DNA from: Zoroaster sp. YZ-2022
Taxonomy: Eukaryota > Echinodermata > Asteroidea > Forcipulatida > Zoroasteridae
Reading direction: 5' to 3'
Assembly (NCBI GenBank): GCA_029582265.1
Contig: CM055831.1
Span: forward strand, 124,001 to 188,000
DNA: 64,000 bases
Below the pieces are notes generated by a model. The model made no database searches and had not been told where the DNA came from. It worked only from the letters and a program-made list of their open reading frames with translations. This document shows positions 44,010 through 55,270 of this stretch, one piece after another (within the stretch, counting starts at the first letter, position 1; each line of letters opens with the position of its first letter). The translations under genes were made by a program, and so were the position numbers.

Positions 44010-47000
44010 TTATATTATATCTAAACAATTCTCCTCCCAGTCCTTTTGCAGGGGATATGTGAAGAATTCTGTGTAAGGTGGATCGTACATTAAGGTGTAG
44101 AATGTATATTTTCCAATGAACTGCCGGTCATCTTGCTCAATGTATTGGTCGATGTCGTTATCTGTGCTTTTCCTGAGGACAGTTCCTTTATAACTTACAA
44201 GGCGTTTTCCTCCAGGTGGTAGGCATTTATGTCGAATTCTCTTTGAAATGATTTCATCTTCAGGAAAGGGGGATTTTCTTTTTTTGGGATTTAGCTTTTC
44301 CAAGAGTTTCTGCTTAAGTTGTTGGCGACGTTCCTCTTTATTAACAGTATTTGGTGGTTCAGATACATCAGCATCAGCAGTTGTCCCGTTGTAGTGAACT
44401 TGATCAATGATGCAAAGCAGGTTTGTTTTCAGCTGCATTTCTGTTAGTGGTTTGCTTTGGGAACTTAAATAAAATAAAGAACCTTTCACTGCATCATTAG
44501 ACACAGTCTTGTAATATTTGATTTGGGAAATAAGTGCCTCTCTTATATTTTTCCCTCCAGATTTGTTGTTGATGAGTTCCTCCACGGATTCTTCATTTGT
44601 ACAGGGTGACCCACATAGCTCCTCCATGTGCTTGGTATTCTGAACAGCTTGGGCGACACGGGAGAGCTGCTTTCTTTGCCTGTCTTGATTTTCTGATTTC
44701 CTCCATTTGTTCCTGTCGCTTTATTCTGATTGATTTTACTTTGTTTTGATATAATTTTGTAATGTATTTTCTTTTATGAGTAGCAGTTTTAATTAGTTGA
44801 TCCCTCTCCTCCAGTGTACAGCCATCTAGATATTCAGCAGTTTTATTCTGCGTCCATAATAAAATGCCCTGCATTGCTAAAGTGGATATATTGGGGCGGT
44901 CTCGTTTGAGGTAATCCAGTCCAGCAAACATTCGCTCTGCAGCCAGATTGTCCTTCGGACAAGTTTTGACCTCATCTTGGACTCTCTTGCTAGCCTGATG
45001 AAATTTTCCTCCAGGTAAGTGGTCAATGAGCTGGCGCTGGATACAAACATACATGTTGTGCAGTATGATCGACAATGCTTGTTTGGTGAGGATTTCAATC
45101 TCTTCATCAACGTTTTCGTAGAGGCATTTGTGGATATCATTCTGCTGTGCAGGAAAGTCTGCAAACATGCAGGCACTGTCATCAAGGAGTGGATCTTGGT
45201 CAATCATCCAAGATTTGACCGATGTGCTGAGAGCAGTGTAATACCTGTCAGTATTTATGACAGGTATATCACTTTCCAACATTTTCATGAGGGGGGTTGA
45301 GATGTGTGAACAGATGATTCCCATGGCTCTGATTCCACTCAGGACAATATTGTCACTTAAGTCGTACATAACACATCTTATTAGTTGGTTGTTTTGTTTG
45401 CAGATAGGCAGACATTCATATACTTGCTTAATATGATTTTTTTTGTGATGATAGTATGTTGCTGCAGAGTTTTCAAAGGGAATGTTAAAGCGATTTCCAC
45501 GAAATGCTTGAAGATAGATCGATCTCCAAACTTCTTTAAATAATCATTGAACTCCATTGGTACACCAGCTTGAGCATGCGCCTCTGGGCCAAAACATTCA
45601 CAAACTGATCTTACGGCAAGTAATGTAGCCGATTCCCCTTTTCTGTTCCACAGCGTATGTTTCTCCCGCCCAATTTTTCCTCCACTGCTTTCAACCTCCT
45701 CCCAGTCAGTAAGTGCACTTGAAGCATATTCGGATAAATTGTGCACAACATGTTTTCCACAATACAGGTCATTTACTTGAGTGATTTCTCCCTTTAGGTC
45801 ATCACTTATTGTTTCCCAGTGTTCCATTACTTTTGGTAGCGCTGTAGCTCGCCATTGTTCTAAAAGTTTGGCAAACTTTTTTTTCACAACACATCTGTCT
45901 GTCATTGTATTTTTCATTTTTAGCAGAAGTCTGCGTGCTTTGTCTTCATTATCGGTGATGTTACTGCTGAGGGTAGTCAGCTCTGTCACAGCATCAATGG
46001 TTTCCTGCAGAAGTCCTTCTGATGACTCTGTCAAGACTTCAGACATTCCGATCCCATAAGTCCCTTGCTCAGTGGTTACAAGTGAAGTTACATAAGATTT
46101 ATGTTTTTTTGAAGTTCCATCTAAATGAAGCGTTGCTGGAGCTGTACTTTCTTGAACTGCCTTTTGAGCCACATGTTTTGAGAGGAGTGCCTGTTCAAAG
46201 GCCATTAACCGTATAATTGTAGGTTTAGGAAGTCTGTCAACATTTAGACCTAGTCGGGCGAGTACAAGTCGAATTATTTCTGATACTCGTCGAGATGAGA
46301 CACCATTAGCTATAAGGTCATAGCACACTAATCTTATGTCACTAGTGTAACTCCCATTCTCAAAAGTTGAAATAGTTTGATCATGCATAACCTCATCAAT
46401 TTGAGCTTTCAAGTCATCATTCTCCATTTCCAAATCTTTCAGCCGCTGCCTAAGTTGCTTATTATCCTTGATAATTTCTGTCTCTACTTGTTGTCGCTTT
46501 GTCACATTGAATCTCTTTTGCTCAGTCAGGTTCTTTTTTTGTCTCTTCAGTTCTGTTACTGTTTTGAGTTTTTGCACTTCTTTTCCCAACTGTTCAATTC
46601 TTTCTTTGCTTTTACTAATTTCATCATCCCTCCTCTTAAGTTTCTTTGCAACGTTCAATTTTTTGTTTCTTTTAAGTTCTTCTTGAAGAGCTTTACTTAG
46701 CTCATGAGCTCTCTGTAGCTCTTTGGTATATTTTGTGCATTCTTTTTTGTAACTTTTGTTAGTTTCATTTTGTTCTTGTTTGAGTTTTTTGAAGTTTTTC
46801 TCTACTTCTTCGCGTTTCTGTTTTTCTTCTCTACACTGTTCCTCACTTCTGTAACGCATTTCTGACTCGTGAAGTAGGCGCTCTTCAATTTGCTGTCTCT
46901 TCTCAGTTTCCTCCTGCACAAGTGCATGAAGAATTTCCATAGTGTATTCGTGACTTCGAAGCATGTATGACATGACTACTGGTTCTTTTTCATCATTTTG

Positions 47001-47625
47001 TGTAGCTTCATGTATGTCATCATCTTCCTCTGCTTCATTGATGCACTTACATACTGGTCTTGGCTCTGGCAAGACATATGCAGATTCCAAAAATTCTTTA
47101 CTGTCTTTTCTCCTCCGTTTATTCTTCTTTTTGGCTACGACTGCCAAGCAGCTGCTACAGATAGTGCCTTTTGGAGGAACTGTTGTATTTGGAAAAGGTT
47201 TGTTCCACCAATGACACACATTATCCCATGAGATCTGATTTCGGGACCTGAACTGGGAAAGTTCAACTATCATCTCATTGGTAATGATCTTAACTGGCTG
47301 ATGGGCTTCGTTTGGCTCACAGCTGTCATGGTCACAAAGCCACTCGAGATTTACTCCTGCAGCTTTACACGCTGGCCCGATTTCATATGCATTGTGTCTT
47401 GGGAGTTCTTCGAGGAGGACATGAAGGTTGTTTTCTCTCACTGCACGGCTGACATTACGGTGAATCTTGGCAATCAAGCCGTTGATGTTGGTAGGGCAGG
47501 GGAACTCAAGACATTGACAAACTTTTGTGAAAGTCTCTTTATAGCTCAAGTCCGACTGGTTCTCACAAATTCGCCTGACACTCTCAAGCAAGGCAAATGA
47601 AGGTGAAGAATTTCTCTTCCAGTTA
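44010..47625 (-). pseudogene. Large coiled-coil transposase-like protein, two frameshifts
   Basis: An acceptor (GTTTCAG at about 47626) starts an open frame of about 745 codons. The N terminus is rich in Cys/His (CLEFPCPTNI, CDHDSCEP, CSSCLAVVAKKKNKRRRK), followed by a long Lys/Glu coiled coil (roughly residues 250-420) and then a core: TLHLDGTSKKHK (likely first Asp), MTDRCVVKKKFAKL, and NDLYCGKHVVHNLSEY. A stop at 45381 is followed by a +1 continuation (DNIVLSGIRAMGIICSH...HLPGGKFH) to about 44680 and a second shift before VEELINNKSGGKNI, ending at 44010. The pieces make one 1150-residue protein of a family common in cnidarians, molluscs and deuterostomes. The D-D-CGxH layout suggests an RNase H-fold transposase, which is inference. 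Both shifts argue for a pseudogene. Confidence 0.6.
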
Positions 47626-48717
47626 TCTGAAACAAAAGAGTATTGCAGTTTTAAATGATCTTAATTTAATATCAACCATTCTAACTTACAGATGACCCCA
47701 ATTCAAACTGTACATCATTCTCCTTTTGCAAAAATAAAAGCACCCTTTTTCTTATTTATTTCCAGAGGTGTTTTCATATAATTGTTGTCTAAGTTATGCC
47801 CTACGTTTTAAAGTAGAACACCATAGGCCTACATTTTAAAAGTGAAAAACGACAGCTTTCTTTTTCTTGGAAAATGCTTCTGAAAAAAAAAATAGAAACA
47901 ATAAATATAGTATAAACAAAGTATAACAATTTCAACGTCAAAAAATTAAAACACTCACCAAGAAAACTGTTGCAGAATATCTTAAAAACTGGAACGAGGC
48001 TTAACAATGAACACAACACAACACCATTAATAATAAAATACAAGAACAATTTAATTCAAGAAACTTTATTAAAAACAAACAACACTTTAATGAATGGTTG
48101 TCAAACAAATAGTTTTATGAACATTAAACAAAATAGTTCAGTCACAATGATACAAATGTCACCATGTATATTCTGATTTTTGCGTGGAAATTATCTTATT
48201 TTATTTTCCATAATTTGTAAAAAGAATTTAAAAATAAAACATTACTGAGTACTACTCAGTAATGTAGATCTTTTATCCACATGCGGAGTAAGTATTCAAA
48301 CCACAACAGCCAAATTTCCAAGCGTGCGTCGGAAGATTGTTTCCGATTACTATTCAGTGTACAATATTATCAGATTATCCCCTTTTGTGTGTGGTAACGC
48401 CCACCACAAGGTGCGCGACCTAAAACAGTCGTCTGCAAACTGGGCTCCGACTAATTTTACACAATAGCAATGGGCTGTCGTACCATACATTGGCCCTCCC
48501 CGTTTCAAAATAGGCTACCTCCCGTAAACGTTCTCGTTGTGTTAACATACAGATTTTGTCAAATATTGAGTTTATTTTCTTGTGAAAACAAACGGTATCC
48601 AATTGTTGGGAATTGTTATTATCGTGCGCATTAGCGGCCTGCGTGCAGATTGTACTACATGCTGTAGCTATATACCAGCTGCGTACACATACGTATACAC
48701 ACACGTAGGTACGTATA
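47626..48717. other. Upstream flank of the transposase-like gene
   Basis: AT-rich from 47640 to 48300, then a short segment of ATGACTCAG-like words. It could hold 5' exons but none with recognisable motifs is seen. Confidence 0.3.
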
Positions 48718-48813
48718 ATGCAAACACAGCTAACTGAGTGGCAACAATGGCGGATCACGAAATATATGGCTTGTTGAAGAAACGGGGCGTTAGCAAGTTA
48801 ATGGACGTGAGTA
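48718..48813 (+). pseudogene. Duplicate first exon of a SAM-domain gene
   Basis: ATG at 48749 begins MADHEIYGLLKKRG and ends VSKLMD before GTGAGT. The same 5' leader and exon recur at 55271-55361 beyond the Polinton, about 94 percent identical by eye. The segment abuts the left Polinton repeat (48814) and has no downstream SAM exons on this side. Confidence 0.7.
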
Positions 48814-49045
48814 GTATGGTAGATGAGAGTTCTGGCTCACTACCCCAAAAAGGGGCGTTACTGGATGAGAATTGAAAAAAAAAAGGTGTGAGGGGGTGTT
48901 TGAAGGTGGTTGATGACGTCATCACAGGTGTTTGAAGGTGTTTGATGACTTATTTTTGGATGACGCTAAAGGTGTGGGTGGTGTAAAAGGACTTGTGAAA
49001 AACTTAGTTAAAAAACTGAAAAAACGATTTAAAAAGATGTAGTTG

Positions 49046-49394
49046 TAATAATAATAATGTGTGGACTTATATAGCGCACGTATCCACCAACTAAGTGGTG
49101 CTCAAGGCGCATTATATCATTACCCCTGCTCATAAGGCTCATAAATCATTCCTGAAACCATCTCAGCTCCCTGGGGAGTATACAGCTCAATTGCTGCCAT
49201 TACAGCGCATATAGGGCTAATCAACCAACTCTGCCCTCACAGGTACCCATTTAACCCCTGGGTGGAGAGAAGCAATTATGGTTAAGTGTCTTGCTCAAGG
49301 ACACAAGTGTCACAGCCGGGATTCGAACCCACATTCTGCTGCTAACACCAGAACTTGAGTCCGGTAAGCTAGACCGCTCGGCCACGACACTCCA
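49046..49394 (-). mobile_element. tRNA-Leu-derived SINE, second copy
   Basis: Same structure as the copy at 13427-13765: tRNA-like head at 49394 (minus strand), ATT tail at 49046. This copy is more complete (includes GCCATTACAGCGCATATAGG). It is inserted at the inner edge of the left Polinton inverted repeat. Confidence 0.9.
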
Positions 49395-51385
49395 TAAAAC
49401 AGTGAAAATTCAGATTTTTCGTATTCATTCTATTAACGTGAAATTAAAAAAAAGAATGATCCCTCTTATTGCCAATAAGTTTACTGAGAAAGACCACGCT
49501 CTCCTAAACTGCATGTTAGAATGATAGTGCTGCAAGAGCTGGAATATTCTGCACAATGTTAGCGATTAGCAGACTGTCAATGTTAGTGTGCATACATGGG
49601 GTATCACTATCAACAGGAAATGTTTTTGGGGTAGATTGTTTTAAATGTTGAAACCTGTGGACTCGCTGAATAGTTGGGTGCCTGATAACTTGAATATAAC
49701 CCTTTTTTTATAAGACAGAATAATTGCGGTGACACCATGTGAAATTCTCTATTGAGTAGTAATTAGTTTTGAAAAAAACTGGAGGTTACAACTTGACGTT
49801 TCGATCAGTATGCTCTTGAAGACGATCAGAGCTACAAGTTTTACCAACCTTTTTTATGATAGACAGAATTAACTTTTTTAGAGCCACTTCGTGTTTTGAA
49901 AAGGAATTTGTTGTTTTCAGATAACCGAACTGAACAAAATTCACTGAGTAACTGTATTAACCCTAACCCGCTAGGTATTCTGGCTAGGAACCTTCCTGAA
50001 TCCTCCAAAATCCACCAGTGCACTTTTGGAAACATGCCCTTATTTTCAAAATGCACCATGCATTTTCGTTGATCTGTCATATTCAGCACTTATGGCCTGT
50101 ACTTCTTGCAGGTAGTAATTTTGCCCCATTTGAAGAGGTGAAAGTACCAGTTTCCAACAGTGCTGAATTTTTCCCAAAAAAGTGCCCCTTGGACGATTTT
50201 GATGGATTTGGGGTGGTTATGGTTAACATTTGGTTCACTGATTAATCATTGCACCACTACCACAAACAATCTGAATGCATTTCCATAATTTCCTCGTCAA
50301 CAACACAATGTAATAAGCCGAAAACTTTCTAAGGTTGGTGGTTCGAAAAGATTGATCGATTGATTCCAAGAGAGTAAACATCCTCTTGGGCTTTTTAATT
50401 AAGCTACATCCGGTCTTACTCTTGTTTTTTGTTTGTTCTCGTCTTCAATGTTTGTGCCGTCTTTTTGATTGGTATTCTCTCATAATGTCAGTATTTCTGA
50501 CTGTCCTTATGGTAAGATATAAAAGCTCTGACCCCCTTCCATTCCCTACATATTGACATCATTGTATAATTTATTTACAGCATATTTTGACTTAAATAGA
50601 GAATTAGCTGTTGCAAACTGCTTACCAACCTAAATGACCTGTAGTATAAATGCAAAATAGTAGTTATTGGCCTTACGTTTCGAACCAAGCAGGTTCTTTC
50701 TCAAAGATTTCTCATGGATGTTTAATTTTGGAGGATTTACAGACTCTCCACATCCCAACAAACAGGAGATTTGGACACAATACAGGCTACTTCTTTCTTT
50801 CCTTGGTGACTACTTCTCTTCTTTCAAGAAAATTCTGAGGCAAAAGGAGATTTGTAAAAATATCCTGAAATCAGAAAATAATCACAGGCCTTAAATAAAC
50901 ACCAACCTGTGAATATTTCTGCTCAAATGAAAGCTTGTATTATTTGAGAACGTGATAACAATTCGCCCCCCCCCCCTCAATTTTCAGTCCGAAAAACCTG
51001 GTAAACAAATGACTGCATGTTCCCAATCTGTCTGTGTTCCTACTGTTATGAATAACCAACACCAATCTATGAGAATCTCTCTTCATTCACCCCTTGAATA
51101 AACTCCACAAGATTAATCTTATTCTATTTACTTTTGTTTGTGTGTTACTGTTTACTCTGCTTGATCTTTGACACAAGAACAATAACCAAGCCAAAAAAAA
51201 TATTATACCAGGATAGTAAATGTTAGTTTTGGAGTCGAGTGTTTGATAACATTGATAACAAATCAATAAACAGACCTTCAATGAGGTTATTTATCATATT
51301 AAGTTTCTAGATGCTCAACTAGAATCCCCCATCACCAATTAACAGCCCTGTGATAGACCCTTGTCTTTGTTCTATCAAGAGTCCA
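49395..51385. other. Left interior of the Polinton, no recognised gene
   Basis: Contains the phrase ACTTGACGTTTCGATCAGTATGCTC near 49790, seen in other retroelement-related repeats, and several short frames without motifs. Integrase, protease, packaging ATPase and capsid genes are not evident here. Confidence 0.4.
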
Positions 51386-52937
51386 CTAGAACATAGGTTT
51401 AAGTGTTAACCAGTTCGCGTCGGGAATAAAAAAGTTTATCTGGGCCCCTGTGCGGCCGGGTTTCTTTTCCCCACACAAACACGTTAATGGAAGCTTCCAC
51501 AGCGCGTGGCCACGTCTACTCGTAGGTTTCGATGAATCGTAGTGGACTAAATAATGGTTGTTTGCTTTCGCGTATCTCTGGCTTACCATACACATTCCTC
51601 CTCTCGTAGCATTTTCTATAAATAAATGCATGTCGTTATCCGTCAACAATTCTAGACAAACTTTAGAATGTTTCAATAGCGCGTCCCAGCTCAATCCTGG
51701 ACTGGTATAATAATGAGCCGGATCTAACTCGTACTGTTTCATGTAAGTGGTACGAAATTTTTCAAAAACGTCAGCCAATAAACAAGTATCCGTGCGCACG
51801 TACACATCGTGATAATCACCTAGATTTTTACATTCGAACGTTTTCCAAACGTTCTTTGCGTGCTCGTATTGTTCGTTTGTAATACATTCGTCGTTCAAAC
51901 TACTATAAAAAGATTCTTTCAAAGGAAGACTCGTTTCTTCGAAACGTTTAAAATCATCCATGTACTCGTAGGGATAAACGCCTTTCTTTAAAAGTAGCTC
52001 TACTTTTTCTAAATTCGGTTCAAACATTTTAGTTATTGAAAAAGAATCAGGGTCGTTTGATTTTACAAGTTTATCGAGTGAAGCTTGTTAAAAATTGTGC
52101 GCTGTCGATAAATCGCAGTTGCGCGATTGAAAAAGAAATATACTTTTCCATATTGTTTGCGATACACATTAGATTTCCTTGTGTTTGACTCGCGGCCTGC
52201 ATGGTGAGATGAGAGTCGTATCCTCGCAAATTATGAAATACGACCGGGATAAACGTTTTATAAGGCTTTAAACCTAGTTGCAAGTTACATTTATTATGCG
52301 CCGCTCCTCTATATTTTCCAGTGACGTGACAATAATCTCGTACTTTTCTAAACTTGTTATCGTCTCCAAAGAATCCTTTTTCGCATATCCAACACTTTTT
52401 AGCGGAGTTATAATCTTCTACATCGTCTCTCGACATAACCATTTTTTTGTAGGGTTTTTAAATATCTCGTTGATGTGTTTTACTTATTTTTGTAATTTGT
52501 TTAAAAAATGCTTAGCGGCATCTTTTCCTCGCTATACAACGGGAAAAAAAGTTTGTCCGTCGCACCGAACGACTACGTACGAATAACCGCAAACGACGTG
52601 TTCTTGCAGTTTTTTAGTATTCGTTGTACTCGCATCGTCAATCTTTTTAATTATACTTTCAAAGTCAGCGTATATGACGTAAGGAACTTTCATCTTTTTA
52701 TAAAAATGTATAAATTTTATCGTATCGTTTTTACCTTTTTCTGGCATAACGATCGCTGTTGGTCTGTCGTTGATTCCCTCGCACATTTTTATGTGATCTT
52801 GAAGATACGCTTCTGTCGAGTAACCGTGTAAACATCTCACGCAAAAATGTTTCGCCCATTATGTTTCGTTTGATCGGAAAGTAATTTATATCCTTAATCC
52901 AAACGTAGTGCGATTTATTTTCTTCGTGAATTAACAA
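51386..52937 (-). pseudogene. Protein-primed family B DNA polymerase (Polinton), broken
   Basis: Four overlapping minus-strand pieces in different frames carry the exonuclease and N-terminal regions of a Polinton DNA polymerase. They are 52937-52731, 52840-52532 (IYADFESI exonuclease motif with DFE), 52442-52071 (RDYCHVTGKYRGAAHNKCN and VVFHNLRGYDSH) and 52027-51386 (VYPYEYMDDFKRFEE and YYTSPGLSWDALL). Frameshifts separate the pieces, and the polymerase catalytic motifs A-C beyond the last piece are absent. The gene would have replicated the element by protein priming; it is inactive. I describe it only as separate pieces. Confidence 0.85.
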
Positions 52938-53206
52938 TAAATTAATACGAGCTATATTTTCGGGTTGGTCGGTAAACTACGAATGATTTTGATGCGTAAC
53001 CAAAAACGTTTAGTGCCAACTTGTTTTGTTTCTCTACTTTTTTGATTTGATTGATCGGAGTTGGAGCATCGACACCGTCAAAATTTAAACCATCTTCTAA
53101 CGGATAGCTAGACGTTCTATCAGCATTTTTTTAGCGGGAAAAAGAGCGGAACGAAGAGCCCACCGAAACAATCATCATCCTTGTTGTTTACGTTGATGCA
53201 GGCTTT

Positions 53207-53611
53207 TTAGTTTTTTATGTATTCGGGTAGCTCGATATAAGAACCACCTCGAAAAGGTTGATATCTCGCGATAGTAATACTCATACCTACAATACGATCT
53301 ACGATCCATCCAGAACTGTTGTGTGTATATCTTTCTGAAGACTCTTGAATTTGTGAAAAAACAGTATCGAATACATTTTCAATACCATTCAAATTTAATA
53401 AAACAATTTGCCTATTATTATGTAAATTTGGTTCAACATAATCAATCGTACCGTCTGGTCTATCTTTACGTAATTTGATACGTATATATACCATAAACTT
53501 AAATGACCTAAATTCTTGCAAGTCTAAAGAGAACTTTTCGATAATCTTTGGCTTCACCGCTTCCCAAAACATGTTTAAATCTTCATTGCTATGACCGATC
53601 GGTACAAACAT
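53207..53611 (-). CDS. Polinton-associated protein of unknown function
   Basis: An open 134-codon frame starts MFVPIGHSNEDLNMFWEAV and contains FMVYIRIKLRKD and FRGGSYIELPEYIKN. It lies four bases from the next frame, both on the strand of the polymerase. Small conserved proteins of this kind precede the polymerase in some animal Polintons. The family identity is not certain. Confidence 0.45.
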   Translation of the reverse strand: MFVPIGHSNEDLNMFWEAVKPKIIEKFSLDLQEFRSFKFMVYIRIKLRKDRPDGTIDYVEPNLHNNRQIVLLNLNGIENVFDTVFSQIQESSERYTHNSSGWIVDRIVGMSITIARYQPFRGGSYIELPEYIKN

Positions 53612-53614
53612 TCT

Positions 53615-53983
53615 TCACATTCTTCGTTGACGTAAATATCTTCCACCGTCAATGGGTGGTTCGTCAAATCTCAACTCCGGTTCTAACCCGTGAAACATTT
53701 TAATGGCAACGATATAGTCTTTTTTAATGTGCCCTCTTCTCCCGCGGTAATGTTCGGATAAAACAATATTATTTATTCTTATATACTCTTTAAGTTGAGC
53801 TAAACTTAATTTATACAACCCTGTTAGTTTTCGTCGTTTTATATATCTTTTTACAGCCTCGTACCAAGACCGTTTATTTATTTTCTTTGTTCTACTATCT
53901 CGCACTACAATTAAGGGTCTAATATGTGCGCGCGCAAAATTCTTCAATTCTACCAATGTCCATTTCGATAAATATTTATCCAT
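53615..53983 (-). CDS. Polinton-associated basic protein, SAP-like N terminus
   Basis: 122 codons, strongly basic (YIKRRKLTG, RRGHIKKDY, RQRRM), with an N-terminal helix pattern MDKYLSKWTLVELKNFARA that recalls SAP-type DNA-binding helices. It is the first gene on the minus strand from the right inverted repeat. Function unknown. Confidence 0.45.
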   Translation of the reverse strand: MDKYLSKWTLVELKNFARAHIRPLIVVRDSRTKKINKRSWYEAVKRYIKRRKLTGLYKLSLAQLKEYIRINNIVLSEHYRGRRGHIKKDYIVAIKMFHGLEPELRFDEPPIDGGRYLRQRRM

Positions 53984-54122
53984 AGTCTTTATTATACTAC
54001 CACATCTTTTTAAATCGTTTTTTCAGTTTTTTAACTAAGCTTTTCGATATCTTAAAAAAAAAAAAATAAAATAAAATAAAATAAAATAAATAAATTCCTT
54101 TTACACCACCCACACCTTTAAC

Positions 54123-55117
54123 AGAGATGCCACTGCGTTGGCAAAAAAACAACTGAAATTTATTATCATTGTGACAAATAGCCGCGGAGCGAACGTCGCA
54201 AGCTGTAGTAGTACCAGCTGATGGTTCTGCAACTGCCAAACTTTTCACAGCAACCGCTTGAAAAATAGTCGGCAACTCCTGAGCATTTTTCCTCGCCTCT
54301 GTTTTTTTTTATGAACCTCTTTACTTGCGTGTGCCTTTATAGATTTCTTCCCCGAAGATCCGTAGTTGATGTGTTTTCACTGTTTTGTACACCATGTACA
54401 ACTCGCGAGTCCAGGTTGGTCAATTTTCCTAAGGTAGGCTGAGAGAAAATCGCCGTTGTCGTCACGCTCCTCCACCCACGACCAGTTCCATTTATTTTTA
54501 ACCTTCGCCTCAATTGTCTTCAAACTGTCCGTTCTTTGCAGAACCTTGAATTTTTCCATCTTTGAATTGTCCCGAAGAGAATGGCCTCACTCTTCCTCCA
54601 TGCTTTGACAGAATTTACGAAAACCAAGTTTCAATGCGTATCGCTTCAGCATACATGTACATGTGTTAGACAACTCGTCCTGCCTAGTCTCAGATGGCCA
54701 TGTGACAAGGACTTGGTTGGTACCCGGCGAGTAATGTAGGAGTATTTGATATGAAGACTGCGATCGGAAACCACCGACGCATGAAATCATAGACTTGATT
54801 TCAAGGCTGTGTGATAACTTCGCTTACCACTACAGCATACATACGAAGACGAACCAGGCTCATCGTGCGCTCGTTACATACATACACGTAGTCGGCAGGC
54901 GTTCGCGGGATAAGCTTCGAAATCAAGGCTACTGAAATTACTGCTGCGCTGCTGTCGCACGTCGAGCTCTCGAGACGCGAAAAAAAAAAAAAAAATTTCC
55001 GTTTCCTTTTTTTTCCTCCGGTCTTTTTATGAATGGACGGCCGGAAAAAAAAACGGATTTTGGGGAGATTTTTTTTAAAACCGGAATTCCGGTTTAAACC
55101 GGAAAAGTGGCATCTCT
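54123..55117. mobile_element. hAT element inserted in the right Polinton repeat
   Basis: AGAGATGCCACT at the left and AGTGGCATCTCT at the right are inverted, typical of hAT ends. The 8-bp flanks CCTTTAAC (54115-54122) and GCTTTAAC (55118-55125) match at seven positions. Removing it restores the inverted-repeat alignment with the left Polinton repeat. It encodes only fragments of a zinc-finger N terminus, so it is non-autonomous. Confidence 0.75.
54250..54559 (-). pseudogene. hAT-associated zinc-finger protein N-terminal fragment
   Basis: The minus strand encodes WSWVEERDDNGDFLSAYLRKI, then CTWC, then INYGSSGKKSIKAHASKEVH, a C2..H-x-H zinc finger seen at the N terminus of a hAT-type protein family. 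A stop lies between the CTWC and the histidine-containing part. The remainder of the protein is missing. Confidence 0.55.
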
Positions 55118-55270
55118 GCTTTAACGTCATCCAAAAATAAGCCATCAAACACTTCTGATGACGTCATCAACCACCTTCAAACACCCCCTCACACCTTTTT
55201 TTTCAATTCTCATCCAGTAACGCCCCTTTTTGGGGTAGTGAGCCAGAACTCTCATCTACCATACCATACC

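Larger units (their letters stand above)
48814..55264. mobile_element. Internally deleted Polinton/Maverick element
   Basis: GTATGGTAGATGAGAGTTC at the left is mirrored by GAACTCTCATCTACCATAC at the right. Inverted identity continues for about 220 bases (TGACGTCATCA, AAAGGTGTGGGTGGTGTAAAAG, AACTGAAAAAACGATTTAAAA). Inside, the minus strand holds relics of a protein-primed family B DNA polymerase and two small Polinton-type frames. Complete Polintons are 15-20 kb and encode integrase, protease, ATPase and capsid genes. None of these is recognised in the 2.3 kb at the left, so most of the element is deleted. A SINE sits at the left inner edge of the repeat and a hAT element within the right repeat. 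Flanking 6-bp duplications are not visible. Confidence 0.75.

Noticed and set aside
46377..46700. Plus-strand frames opposite the coiled coil
   Set aside because: They are antisense shadows of a Lys/Glu-rich coding region; the minus strand has the coherent protein.
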